Source of the DNA: Leuconostoc rapi
GTDB taxonomy: Bacteria; Bacillota; Bacilli; Lactobacillales; Lactobacillaceae
Direction of reading: 5' to 3'
DNA: 53,347 nt
Assembly (NCBI RefSeq): GCF_016908715.1
Contig: NZ_JAFBEK010000010.1
Span: forward strand, 1 to 53,347
In this document: one piece after another, positions 1 through 8,714 of the stretch
Position numbering within the stretch: position 1 is the stretch's first letter
How the letters are laid out: every line of letters starts with the position of its first letter
The notes under the pieces: model-generated
What the model was told of the DNA's origin: nothing
The model's input: the letters and a program-made list of their open reading frames with translations, nothing else
Databases searched by the model: none
Made by a program: the position numbers and the translations under genes

Positions 1-576
1 AGTGAATCCGTATCAGGCTCAGAATCAATTAGTACGAGTGAATCCGTATCAGGCTCAGAATCAATCAGTACGAGTGAATCCGTATCAGGCTCAGAGTCAA
101 TTAGTACGAGTGCGTCAATCTCAGGCTCAGAATCAGTAAGTACGAGTGCGTCAATCTCAGGATCAGAATCAATTAGTACAAGTGAATCCGTATCAGGCTC
201 AGAATCAATTAGTACGAGTGAATCAATCTCAGGCTCAGAATCAGTAAGTACGAGTGCGTCAATCTCAGGATCAGAATCAATTAGTACAAGTGAATCCGTA
301 TCAGGCTCAGAATCAATTAGTACGAGTGAATCCGTATCAGGCTCAGAATCAATCAGTACGAGTGAATCCGTATCAGGCTCAGAATCAATTAGTACGAGTG
401 AATCAATTTCAGGCTCAGAATCAATTAGTACGAGTGAATCCGTATCAGGCTCAGAGTCAGTAAGTACGAGTGAATCAATCTCAGGCTCAGAATCAATTAG
501 TACAAGTGAGTCAGTTTCAGGCTCAGAATCAATTAGTACGAGTGAATCCGTATCAGGCTCAGAATCAATTAGTACG
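1..576 (+). repeat. Sixteen tandem 36-bp units encoding Ser-rich repeats
   Basis: Units start at 1, 37, 73 and so on to 541 with no spacer, each coding 12 residues. Differences are mainly GAATCC/GCGTCA, GTATCA/ATCTCA and ATT/ATC/GTA swaps. A higher-order 108-bp block is visible: 109-216 and 217-324 differ at only two bases as I read them. A degenerate seventeenth unit begins at 577. Confidence 0.95.
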
Positions 577-777
577 AGTGAATCTGTATCTGGATCAGAG
601 TCAACGAGCGAATCATCATCAGAAAATGGATTTAAAAATCAAAAAGTTTCTAAAGATGCTGTATTACCAAATACAGGAAATTCAGAAAATATAACAACTA
701 ATGGTGCAGCATTAGTTGGGCTTGGACTATTAGCAACAACTGTAGTAGTTAAAAAATCAAAGAGAAATAAAAAGTAG
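1..777 (+). CDS. Serine-rich-repeat adhesin, C-terminal part (5' end outside window)
   Basis: The reading frame is open from base 1 and stops with TAG at 775-777, giving 258 codons of a longer protein. It reads as a 12-residue repeat [12 protein letters not shown] with small variants ([12 protein letters not shown] and similar) up to base 576. A short linker, an LPNTG sortase motif at 664-678, a hydrophobic segment ([16 protein letters not shown]) and a basic tail KKSKRNKK follow. This is the standard layout of serine-rich-repeat glycoproteins, which are O-glycosylated in the cytoplasm, exported by SecA2/SecY2 and anchored to the wall by sortase. The accessory Sec and glycosyltransferase genes directly downstream fit this client. 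The ligand-binding N-terminal region is not visible, so the binding target cannot be stated. The ORFs at 254-694 are the same repeats read in another frame. Confidence 0.93.
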   Translation, partial: SESVSGSESISTSESVSGSESISTSESVSGSESISTSASISGSESVSTSASISGSESISTSESVSGSESISTSESISGSESVSTSASISGSESISTSESVSGSESISTSESVSGSESISTSESVSGSESISTSESISGSESISTSESVSGSESVSTSESISGSESISTSESVSGSESISTSESVSGSESISTSESVSGSESTSESSSENGFKNQKVSKDAVLPNTGNSENITTNGAALVGLGLLATTVVVKKSKRNKK

Positions 778-808
778 AAATTTATCCAAATTTCGATTTG
801 ACAGTGTT

Positions 809-839
809 AAAACAACGTGTGATCGATACACGCTGTTTT
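809..839. terminator. Hairpin between the adhesin gene and secY2
   Basis: Inverted repeat AAAACAACGTGT / ACACGCTGTTTT with a 7-base loop (one mismatch pair). The T run after it is only four bases, so it could be a weak terminator or an attenuator that separates high adhesin expression from the downstream export genes. It is nearly symmetric, so either strand could use it. Confidence 0.55.
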
Positions 840-880
840 GGCAGTACATATAGTAAATTTTGTAAAAATAGGAGCATATA

Positions 881-2149
881 TTGAAGGGGACAAGTGTCAA
901 CAATAACCAGTTATTACTAAAAAAAATATTGTGGACGAGTTTAATTATTTTTATATTTTTAATTGGAAGAAATATACTTATTCCGGGTGTAAACGTTAAC
1001 CAGGTAACAAGATTTTTAAATAATCAATATTTACTGAAAATTGTTAGTGGCACAACGGGTGGTGATTTGAGTCGTATGTCACTTTTTGCTTTAGGGTTGG
1101 GTCCATGGATGTCGGCGATGATTTTATGGCGTGTGCTCACCCTGATTAAAAAGTTTGATCTCAAGAAAATACCTATGGAACGCACCTACTTTTATAAAAT
1201 AAGCATAGCTATTAGTATCGCCTTTATACAATCGATTGCCATCATTAGTAACATTGACATTAATCCGAGAATAAGCATTTTCGCGCAAACAAAAACCGGT
1301 GCAATGGTTACAATCAGTCTGATTATGGTAACAGGATCGTTATTTCTAATCTGGTTATCAAATGTCAATGACATACTGGGAATCGGTGGACCTACAGTGT
1401 TGATTCTCGCAAGTCTGATAATTAATTGGCCCACAGAAGTGGGACGATATGTGATAGAAAATATACGTTCGGGTTTTGATGTTAATTCAGTAATTTTAAC
1501 TTTTGTTGTGATAATTGGCATTATATTTCTAGTGTTAATCACTGTGACCATGCAAAGAGCTCAACGTCAGATACCCGTGAGAAGAATTATGATCAATAAC
1601 AGTTTTTATCATCAATCATATTTACCAATTCAAATTAATCCAGCCGGGGGCATGCCGTTGATGTATAGTATGACGTTGTTGGTCTTACCACAGTATCTCT
1701 TACAAGCACTCAATTATTGGCTGCCAAATAATGGCATAGTTGAGGGTGTCTTACATAATATAGCAATTACTCAGCCTTTAGGTGTTACAGCATATATTGT
1801 CATTCTAATCGTATTGTCTATTGGTTTCGCGTTTATTAATATTAACCCAGATCAAATTGCTGAGGATTTGCAACAAAGTGGAGATTATATTGACCATGTT
1901 GAACCAGGTGACGCAACGAGAGTTTACATAACTAACGTTGTTTTACGCTTATCAAGCATTGGTGCACTATATATGAGTCTAATTGCTGGATTTCCCTTGT
2001 ATTTGGGTGCCATTGATGAGCAATATACGCAGTATGCACTTACAGCTGGTTCTGTCATTATTTTGGTCAGCTTAGTGATTAATGTCACTGATCAAATGAA
2101 GGCATTAATCACAAAAAATAACTACAGTGCGCTGTTTTTTGAAAAATAA
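881..2149 (+). CDS. secY2: Accessory Sec channel protein SecY2
   Basis: Predicted 422-residue polytopic membrane protein with about ten hydrophobic segments, related to SecY but shorter in the cytoplasmic loops, as usual for SecY2. It forms the membrane pore through which the glycosylated serine-rich adhesin is threaded by SecA2. The start is TTG at 881, set by AGGAG at 870-874 with a 6-base gap. Features of the SecY family seen here include the N-terminal segment LIGRNILIPGVNV, the MSLFALGLGPWMSA segment near residue 67 and the loop INPAGGMPLMYS around residue 253. It lies just after the adhesin gene and 32 bases before asp1, the normal order for these loci. An ordinary housekeeping SecY is very unlikely given the neighbours. 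Confidence 0.93.
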   Translation: MKGTSVNNNQLLLKKILWTSLIIFIFLIGRNILIPGVNVNQVTRFLNNQYLLKIVSGTTGGDLSRMSLFALGLGPWMSAMILWRVLTLIKKFDLKKIPMERTYFYKISIAISIAFIQSIAIISNIDINPRISIFAQTKTGAMVTISLIMVTGSLFLIWLSNVNDILGIGGPTVLILASLIINWPTEVGRYVIENIRSGFDVNSVILTFVVIIGIIFLVLITVTMQRAQRQIPVRRIMINNSFYHQSYLPIQINPAGGMPLMYSMTLLVLPQYLLQALNYWLPNNGIVEGVLHNIAITQPLGVTAYIVILIVLSIGFAFININPDQIAEDLQQSGDYIDHVEPGDATRVYITNVVLRLSSIGALYMSLIAGFPLYLGAIDEQYTQYALTAGSVIILVSLVINVTDQMKALITKNNYSALFFEK

Positions 2150-2181
2150 ATAATGATTTATTTAGAACTGAGGATTAAAGT

Positions 2182-3768
2182 ATGTTTTATTTTGTACCTT
2201 ATTGGTATGGTGAAAACAAGACAACGGCTTTTGATGATACGGTCAATCAAATCAGAATGTTTGAATCTGCCCATGAAAAGTCGGAAACAATTATTTGGGA
2301 TTATGCACCACAAATGAGGTGTTTTCTGCATCAACAAGGGTTGTCATTGGAAACATCTTGGTCAGTTTTTGATACGATACAAAATGTAACAGATATGTAT
2401 GCTAAAATAATTGATTTTAATGACTTAGATTGGCCAGCAGCAGCAGAGTTTGTCTACACACCATTCCGCATTAATGTGGTTGTTAAGGGGAAAATATATG
2501 CAGATGTGTCATTTGGTATAGAATCCCAATTATCAACTATTAATTATTTTGATAATGATCAAATAAGCAAGGCTTTGATTTTTGATGATAGAGGATTTTT
2601 GTCTAGTATTGTTCATTTTGAGATGGGTAAAAAAACTACTCAAGAATATCTAGACCGTGCTGGCTTATGGCAAATTCGGGTGACATATTTATCCGAAGGA
2701 GAAGCAGTGGTTGTGAACCCATTATTTTATGAACGATTTGATAAGCGTGGTTACCAAAATTTAAATAACTTGATTCAAGAGGTGATTAATGATCATTTTA
2801 ATAGTGCATCTGATTTAGGTCAGTCAACTTTAGTGATTGCAGCACATGAAAAATACAATCAAAAATTACTAAAATTAGCACATCGTCCTAAAAATTTAGT
2901 GCTTTCTTTTTTTAGAAATAGATACGATTATAAAAAAAACGACCAATTATTAATAGAAGAACTATCAGTAGCCAACTTTGCGATTACAGATACGCAAGGC
3001 CAATTAGAAGATATCAAACAAATTGTGTTGTCAAATAATAATAGTCAACTTGTGACTAAGTTACAGCACATATCACCCTATGATACTAGATTTCAGTTAG
3101 GCAATAGTCAGCAAGTTAAGGGGCTCAAAATTTTTTTGACTGTCCAAGAAATGCCAGAAAATCAAATTGTTTTTGTGTTAACAACCATACTAGCAGCTAT
3201 GACACATAATCCTTTAATTGAATTATGTATTGCCAGTTCAGAGAAAAATAATATCAAAAGCCTCGAAGTGTATCTAAAAAAAGCATTGGCTCAATATTTT
3301 CATTTAGAAATGAATGACGTGTTAACTGATATCCCACTAGATAGTGAAACTGGTGAAAATCAACTTGAGACATCTGAAAGCAATACGGATCAGAAATCTG
3401 AGGTAGTTGATTTGTACAAACGTGTTCGGATCGAAACCTTTGAAACGGAAAATGCTATTATTCAAGCGTTTAAAACCGTGCGTTTAATTATTGATGTGAG
3501 TAGGAGACCAAATATTTACATTCAAATAGCCGGAATTAGTGCGGGTATTCCACAAATTAACTTAACTACTTCACCCTACATTGTTGATAAGAAAAATGGG
3601 CTCATCCTACAAGAAATATCCGAATTAAATCAAGCAATTACCTATTATTTTAATGGGTTACGACATTGGAATGAATCACTCGTCTATTCAGTGCGGCAAA
3701 TTAGACAGTATACAGATGGCGCAATTGTTAATCAATGGCAACGTTTGCTAGGTGAACATAATGAATGA
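2182..3768 (+). CDS. asp1: Accessory Sec system protein Asp1
   Basis: Predicted 528-residue soluble protein beginning MFYFVPYWYGE, a typical Asp1 opening. In characterised systems Asp1 has a glycosyltransferase-B-like fold without known transferase activity and forms a complex with Asp2 and Asp3 that binds the adhesin and supports its hand-over to SecA2. Here the middle is variable and charged (residues about 395-415 are rich in Glu, Ser and Thr). The C-terminal segment GISAGIPQINLTTSPYIVD resembles the nucleotide-site end of GT-B folds. The start is ATG with GAGG about 8 bases upstream. The stop codon lies inside the asp2 start region (3761), suggesting translational coupling. Confidence 0.9.
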   Translation: MFYFVPYWYGENKTTAFDDTVNQIRMFESAHEKSETIIWDYAPQMRCFLHQQGLSLETSWSVFDTIQNVTDMYAKIIDFNDLDWPAAAEFVYTPFRINVVVKGKIYADVSFGIESQLSTINYFDNDQISKALIFDDRGFLSSIVHFEMGKKTTQEYLDRAGLWQIRVTYLSEGEAVVVNPLFYERFDKRGYQNLNNLIQEVINDHFNSASDLGQSTLVIAAHEKYNQKLLKLAHRPKNLVLSFFRNRYDYKKNDQLLIEELSVANFAITDTQGQLEDIKQIVLSNNNSQLVTKLQHISPYDTRFQLGNSQQVKGLKIFLTVQEMPENQIVFVLTTILAAMTHNPLIELCIASSEKNNIKSLEVYLKKALAQYFHLEMNDVLTDIPLDSETGENQLETSESNTDQKSEVVDLYKRVRIETFETENAIIQAFKTVRLIIDVSRRPNIYIQIAGISAGIPQINLTTSPYIVDKKNGLILQEISELNQAITYYFNGLRHWNESLVYSVRQIRQYTDGAIVNQWQRLLGEHNE

Positions 3769-5302
3769 TAAGATAATTCGTATTTTACAGGTTGGCGATT
3801 ATAACTGGTTAGATCAGGTCAAGTTAGCCGATCAATCAGTTGAGTGGCATTTTGTAACGAATGAAAATGTGTCTAACTATATCACACAATTGTTAAAAGA
3901 TGACAATGAAAAGCCTGAATTTGAAGCTATTTTATTGACTGAGAGTGACGGACTTAAAAATTATGAAGTTATTTTTAAAATAGCCGACCCCTATACGATT
4001 TTAATTGATGAAAATCAGATTGTGAAGGATTCACAGTTACTGAACTTATTAACGATATATCACGCACAAAAAATTGATATGAAAAATATTGATCAAGTAA
4101 TTTATGATTTAAGTAAATATTTTTTTGTTGGGCAATATGGTGAGAAACTTAATATTAGCCAAGTGCAAATATCACCCAATTATACTGGACAGGTTCAGTA
4201 TAATGGTAATACTAATTTACAATTAACCGGTAATTTCGGCAGGCAATTAATACCTATACTATCATGGCAGTATAACATTGCTGCAGATTCAAAATATAAT
4301 CATGAAATATGGTTGGAATATGAAGCGAGTAAGGATGCCATGATTGCGTTGAATGTACAAATGATTGCGGCAGGAACATCTCACATTTTAAAACAGTGGG
4401 AAGTACTAGAACATGACATGTACGCACCATTGTTGATTGAAAATCATGCTAACTCTGATTATTATTTGTCAGTGTCTTTAAAAATACAAGGAGAGGGATA
4501 TGTTAAAGTTGGAAATCTTCACAATCGTCTGGCTAGAAAAAATTACGGTCAATTACTTTTAGGTGGTAAACGATTAGTTGATAATCATCATGAAGAGATT
4601 ATGACTTATTTTCATCCTGGTGACATGCAACCACCACTCAACGTTTATTTTTCTGGTTATCGTTCTGCTGAAGGATTTGAAGGTTACTGGATGATGAAAA
4701 ACCTAGGCGCACCATTTTTACTGATAGCTGATCCACGTTTGGAAGGCGGCGCATTTTATGTAGGTAGTGCTGAACTGGAAAATGATGTGGTTGAAATTAT
4801 TCAGCAAAAAATAACTGAATTGGGATTTACAACAAAGCAATTGATTTTATCTGGGTTATCCATGGGTACGTTTGGTGCACTTTATTACGCAAACCAGTTA
4901 GAGCCCCGTGCCATTATTGTTGGTAAGCCGCTCGTAAACTTAGGAAATATTGCAGCGAATGAAAAATTAGTTCGTCCGAACGGTTTTCCAACTTCTTTAG
5001 ACCTACTATTATCAATGACAGGCGGTACGTCTATAGAACATGTTGATAGGTTAAATCAACGGTTTTGGGAACGATTTAATCATGCCAACTTGGATGAAAC
5101 TGTTCTGGCCATTGCGTACATGAAAGATGATGATTATGATGTGACAGCATATCATGATTTGTTAACGAGTTTAAGTCAGAGCCGTGCCATTGTCATTAGT
5201 AAGGGCATTGCAGGACGACATAACGACGACTCACCAGCAATTAATAAATGGTTTTTTGCGCAATATCAGAGAATATTGGCAGATAAATTTCCAAGAAAGT
5301 GA
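3761..5302 (+). CDS. asp2: Accessory Sec system protein Asp2, putative O-acetyltransferase/esterase fold
   Basis: Predicted 513-residue protein. I chose ATG 3761 because AGGTG at 3750-3754 sits 6 bases upstream; the in-frame GTG at 3752 lies inside that signal. The central part (about 140-280) is beta-rich and lectin-like. The C-terminal part (about 290-510) is an alpha/beta hydrolase-like domain with nucleophile elbow GLSMG (Ser367), an acidic DDD cluster (456-458) and a late His487 (GRHNDD). As I recall them, the catalytic residues of Streptococcus gordonii Asp2 are S362, E452 and H482; a constant offset of five maps these to S367, D457 and H487. Asp2 acetylates GlcNAc on the adhesin and is also needed for export. 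All three candidate residues are present, so this copy looks active. Confidence 0.92.
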   Translation: MNDKIIRILQVGDYNWLDQVKLADQSVEWHFVTNENVSNYITQLLKDDNEKPEFEAILLTESDGLKNYEVIFKIADPYTILIDENQIVKDSQLLNLLTIYHAQKIDMKNIDQVIYDLSKYFFVGQYGEKLNISQVQISPNYTGQVQYNGNTNLQLTGNFGRQLIPILSWQYNIAADSKYNHEIWLEYEASKDAMIALNVQMIAAGTSHILKQWEVLEHDMYAPLLIENHANSDYYLSVSLKIQGEGYVKVGNLHNRLARKNYGQLLLGGKRLVDNHHEEIMTYFHPGDMQPPLNVYFSGYRSAEGFEGYWMMKNLGAPFLLIADPRLEGGAFYVGSAELENDVVEIIQQKITELGFTTKQLILSGLSMGTFGALYYANQLEPRAIIVGKPLVNLGNIAANEKLVRPNGFPTSLDLLLSMTGGTSIEHVDRLNQRFWERFNHANLDETVLAIAYMKDDDYDVTAYHDLLTSLSQSRAIVISKGIAGRHNDDSPAINKWFFAQYQRILADKFPRK

Positions 5303-5309
5303 TCAAAAC

Positions 5310-5708
5310 ATGGTTAACCAGCACGCTGTTATCTATTGGCAATCAAACATTGGTAAGACATATATGTACGGATCAACAATAAATTATATAACCAAAGATC
5401 ATGTTATATTTCAAAATGATTTATTTTCCGTCGGGAGTATAGTACATTCTTGGCAATCATTAAGTCAATATCAAACGCAACGTTCGGGAAAACAGTTACC
5501 ACTACTATTAGCAGGTACCGAATACCAGTTAACACTTAACGCGTCAATTGTACCTGAAAAAGCCATGTATCTTCAACTTAAATTTTATGATCGCTATGAA
5601 AATATAATTGACAGAATAACTATCAAGGACAAGGTTGGAAAATTTAGGTATCCAGAGAACGCATACGCATATGACGTTGAGTTGATTAATGTGGGAGTAA
5701 AAAAATAG
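5310..5708 (+). CDS. asp3: Accessory Sec system protein Asp3, core domain truncated by a stop after an A7 run
   Basis: As written this encodes 132 residues from ATG 5310 (seven bases after asp2) to TAG 5706-5708. It shows the usual Asp3 start VIYWQSNIGKTYMYGSTI and the late conserved stretch YDVELINVG. The family domain normally ends a few residues later with a segment like FHSIEI. That segment appears here in the -1 frame (IVFHNIEI) directly after the stop, so the gene is cut short of its own domain end. The run at the junction is GTA AAA AAA TAG, a classical A AAA AAA heptamer. Either a one-base indel has broken the gene, or frameshifting or slippage restores a product of about 330 residues. 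Asp3 is a lectin-like beta protein of the Asp1-3 complex. The upstream in-frame extension to 5184 lies inside asp2 and is not the start. Confidence 0.85.
   Translation: MVNQHAVIYWQSNIGKTYMYGSTINYITKDHVIFQNDLFSVGSIVHSWQSLSQYQTQRSGKQLPLLLAGTEYQLTLNASIVPEKAMYLQLKFYDRYENIIDRITIKDKVGKFRYPENAYAYDVELINVGVKK
5699..5705 (+). other. A AAA AAA slippery heptamer at the asp3 stop
   Basis: Zero-frame codons are GTA AAA AAA TAG. A -1 shift on the heptamer gives codons ATA, GTT, TTC and rejoins the conserved Asp3 end VGVKK-IVFHNIEI. GGGAG at 5693-5697 lies only one base upstream, too close for the dnaX-type stimulatory spacing of roughly 10 bases. Transcriptional slippage, programmed frameshifting and a simple indel all remain possible. 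Confidence 0.6.
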
Positions 5709-6301
5709 TTTTCCATAATATTGAAATTAATGATGCAAAGTTTGATGAACAGCAGATCAGTAATGATCAAGGATTGCATGTATCTGATGTTTTGAATGAG
5801 ACCGTAGAATCACGTGATTTACACGTGATATTTACTGAACCAGCGATTGGTACAATTGCGACTGTTCCGGCTGACATATGCGATCAAATTCCTGATGTCA
5901 TCCAAATAACGAGTAGCCGGCTATACGGTCAATTTTATCTCAGTAAACAAATTGAAAAAGACATTATTTTAATGTTAGATCGATTACAAAAATTATATGA
6001 TATTGAAACCATTAATTTTATTGGCTATGGGCCAATTTCTAGTGCTGCGGCGCTATATTATTCAAACCAAATAGACTCGGGTTTTGCCTATGTTTCTTCG
6101 GATTATGGTCAGTTATCTGCATCAAGGAACATGATTTATACAGACGGCTATGAAAAATTTATAACGGCAAAAAAATCGTTTGATGAGACACCAAAGACAA
6201 TATATCATCATGTTGATCCGATGAGTTCAAGCTTACAAATTGTGGCTAATTTATTAGATAAATCATCACGTTTAAAAAGTTATATCAATACTATTAATTA
6301 G
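5705..6301 (+). CDS. Asp3 C-terminal extension in the -1 frame: degenerate Asp2-like hydrolase domain
   Basis: This frame is open from 5690 to TAG 6299-6301. The first canonical start (TTG 5774) has AAGGA touching it with no spacing, so independent initiation is poorly supported; reading through from asp3 fits better. The first residues, IVFHNIEI, complete the Asp3 domain. The rest parallels the end of Asp2: INFIGYGPISSAAALYYSNQ here against LILSGLSMGTFGALYYANQ in Asp2. The nucleophile elbow has lost its serine (GYGP instead of GLSMG), though a late His remains (YHHVDP). I infer a non-catalytic hydrolase-like domain fused to Asp3, giving the same lectin plus hydrolase order as Asp2. It lies directly before secA2. 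Its function is unknown. Confidence 0.7.
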   Translation: MVFHNIEINDAKFDEQQISNDQGLHVSDVLNETVESRDLHVIFTEPAIGTIATVPADICDQIPDVIQITSSRLYGQFYLSKQIEKDIILMLDRLQKLYDIETINFIGYGPISSAAALYYSNQIDSGFAYVSSDYGQLSASRNMIYTDGYEKFITAKKSFDETPKTIYHHVDPMSSSLQIVANLLDKSSRLKSYINTIN

Positions 6302-6316
6302 TGTTTGGAGGTTAGT

Positions 6317-8689
6317 ATGTTCAGTATAGATGGTATGCGTCTTAAAAAAATAAAAAAAATTTTGAGACAAGTCAATCATTGGACAGGTAAGATGTCTGAA
6401 ATGACAGATGTTGAACTCAAGCAACAGACAGGTTTGTTAAAGCAACAATTGCGTGAAGGCGTATCTTTAGACGATATGTTACCGCAGGCATTTGCGACAA
6501 TAAGAGAAGCAGATAAAAGAGTACTTGGAAAATTTCCTTATGATGTCCAAGTATTAGGGGCCATTGTTTTGCATCAAGGAAACATCGCTGAAATGAAAAC
6601 AGGCGAAGGAAAAACATTAACAGCCACGTTGCCCATTTATTTAAACGCTCTAACTGGTAAAGGGGTCATGTTGATTACAACGAATAGTTATTTAGCTAGT
6701 CGTGATGCCTATGAGCTCGGAAAAGTATATGAATGGTTGGGTCTAACCCTTGCGGTAGGTGTTAATGAGGATCCTAATTATCGTTATACTGTCGAAGAAA
6801 AAAAGGCAATATATCAAGCTGATATATTGTATACAACTAACGATGCAGTAGGATTTGATTATTTGCAAGAAAATTTAGTGGATAGCCAAGATAATCAATT
6901 TTTACGCCCCTTTAACTACGCTATTTTAGACGAAGTTGATGCTATCTTATTAGATTCTGCCCAAACGCCGTTGATTATTTCTGGATCGCCTCGTGTGCAG
7001 TCGAATCTGTTTCATGTTGTTAACCAATTTGTTTTAACGTTATCTGAAAATTCAGAGTATGATCTTGATGATGAAAGGAAACATGTTTGGTTAACAACTC
7101 AAGGTATCGAACAAGCAAAACGTTTTTTTGAAAAGTCTGACTTGTTTTCTGCGGATAATTACTTATTAATCAGACATATTGAACTGGCTTTGCAGGCAAA
7201 GGAATTATTTAAGATCAATCAAGATTATGTGATTAATGGCGACGAAATTAAATTATTGGACAGTAAGAACGGACGTGTGATGTCTGGTACAAAGTTACAG
7301 GCCGGATTACATCAGGCCATTGAAGCTAAAGAAGGGCTTACTATAACACAACAAACACGTGCCATGGCTTCAATCACTTATCAAAACTTATTTAGGATGT
7401 TCAAAAAATTAGCTGGTATGACGGGGACTGGTAAAACTAACGAAGAAGAATTTATTGAAACATATAACATGACAGTCATTGCTATTCCAACGCATCGTCC
7501 AATAATCAGAAAAGATTTACCAGATAAAATTTATGTCAGCTTACCTGAAAAGTTATATGCATCTATGGCTTTGGTTAAAGCATGCTATCGAAATAAGCAA
7601 CCTGTTTTGTTAGCGACAGGATCAGTAGAAATATCTGAAATTTATTCACAAATGTTGTTGCGTGAGGGTATTCCACATAATGTTTTAAATGCAAGAAACA
7701 TCGCTAAAGAGGCAGCAATTATTGCTGAAGCTGGGCAACTGGGGTCAGTGACTGTTGCTACTGCCATGGCTGGTAGAGGAACAGATATTAAGTTGGGGAA
7801 AGGTGTTGCGGAATTAGGTGGACTGGCTGTTATCGGTACTGAGCGTATGACAAGCATGCGAATTGATTTACAACTTCGTGGGCGTGCAGGTCGACAGGGG
7901 GATCCAGGATTTAGCCAGTTTTTTGTGAGTTTAGAGGATGATATTATAATTAAACGTGGTTCTGAACGGACGCACCGATACTATAAAAAATTTGCGGAAC
8001 AAATTGATTTGGAACATCTTCATGAGCTAACCCAGCAAAGGTTCAAAACCAGTGTGGACAAGGCGCAATTTTCCGAAGAAAGCCAAGGGCGTATAGCGAG
8101 GCTGAATGCCTTAGAGTTTGATGAAAGTATGAGAATACAGCGTACATTAGTCTATGAGGAACGTAATAAGTTACTCAGATTAAATCGCACATTAGAGAAA
8201 GAAGTTTTAGCTGCTTCGTATCGAGAAATCACTCTTTTTTTGCAACAGAACATGTCATTAACACCTAATTTGTTGAAAAGATACATTCTAGATCACATGA
8301 ATTATAATTTAAAACAAGACGATGATGTTCTAAATCCTAATCAATTTGATGATTTGTCATCGCAATTGTTAGGAATGGTAAGCGAGGAAATACAGAGAAA
8401 AAGAAAGATTTTAGAATCCACGACACAGACAGTCAATTTTCAGAGACTTTGTGTTTTAAAAGCAATTGATGTTGGTTGGGTTGAGCAAGTTGATAATTTA
8501 CAACAATTGCGTCAAGTTGTAACGGATAGAAAATTTTCACAACAAAATCCGCTCTTTGAGTATCAAAAAGAGGCTATTGCGTCATATCAAAAAATGTGTC
8601 AGCAAGTTGATCAACTGGTACTAAAAAATATCATGTTGAGTACAATTAAGCGAGAAAAAAGCGGTGAAATCATAGTTTCATTTCCATAA
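6317..8689 (+). CDS. secA2: Accessory Sec motor ATPase SecA2
   Basis: Predicted 790-residue DEAD-like ATPase, shorter than housekeeping SecA (about 800-900 with a zinc-binding tail). It has no C-terminal Cys-rich zinc motif, as is typical for accessory SecA2. The Walker A segment is TGEGKT at residues 95-100, Walker B is in AILDEVDAILLD, and the helicase motifs MAGRGTDI and QLRGRAGRQGD are present near residues 490-540. ATG 6317 is chosen because GGAGG ends five bases upstream; the TTG at 6305 lies before that signal. The protein drives export of the glycosylated adhesin through SecY2. It follows the asp3 extension with a 15-base gap and belongs to the same transcription unit. Confidence 0.95.
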   Translation: MFSIDGMRLKKIKKILRQVNHWTGKMSEMTDVELKQQTGLLKQQLREGVSLDDMLPQAFATIREADKRVLGKFPYDVQVLGAIVLHQGNIAEMKTGEGKTLTATLPIYLNALTGKGVMLITTNSYLASRDAYELGKVYEWLGLTLAVGVNEDPNYRYTVEEKKAIYQADILYTTNDAVGFDYLQENLVDSQDNQFLRPFNYAILDEVDAILLDSAQTPLIISGSPRVQSNLFHVVNQFVLTLSENSEYDLDDERKHVWLTTQGIEQAKRFFEKSDLFSADNYLLIRHIELALQAKELFKINQDYVINGDEIKLLDSKNGRVMSGTKLQAGLHQAIEAKEGLTITQQTRAMASITYQNLFRMFKKLAGMTGTGKTNEEEFIETYNMTVIAIPTHRPIIRKDLPDKIYVSLPEKLYASMALVKACYRNKQPVLLATGSVEISEIYSQMLLREGIPHNVLNARNIAKEAAIIAEAGQLGSVTVATAMAGRGTDIKLGKGVAELGGLAVIGTERMTSMRIDLQLRGRAGRQGDPGFSQFFVSLEDDIIIKRGSERTHRYYKKFAEQIDLEHLHELTQQRFKTSVDKAQFSEESQGRIARLNALEFDESMRIQRTLVYEERNKLLRLNRTLEKEVLAASYREITLFLQQNMSLTPNLLKRYILDHMNYNLKQDDDVLNPNQFDDLSSQLLGMVSEEIQRKRKILESTTQTVNFQRLCVLKAIDVGWVEQVDNLQQLRQVVTDRKFSQQNPLFEYQKEAIASYQKMCQQVDQLVLKNIMLSTIKREKSGEIIVSFP

Positions 8690-8714
8690 CCCTATGGTCA
8701 GAAAGGACAACATT

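Noticed and set aside
1-576. CRISPR-like array of 36-bp repeats
   Set aside because: The units abut without spacers and code in frame for Ser-rich repeats ending in LPNTG.
254-694. Gln/Asn-rich ORFs (69 and 74 codons)
   Set aside because: They are the adhesin repeats read in another frame and lack ribosome binding sites.
5699-5720. +1 frameshift at the asp3 stop, prfB style
   Set aside because: The +1 frame reaches TAA within a few codons; only the -1 frame continues the Asp3 domain.
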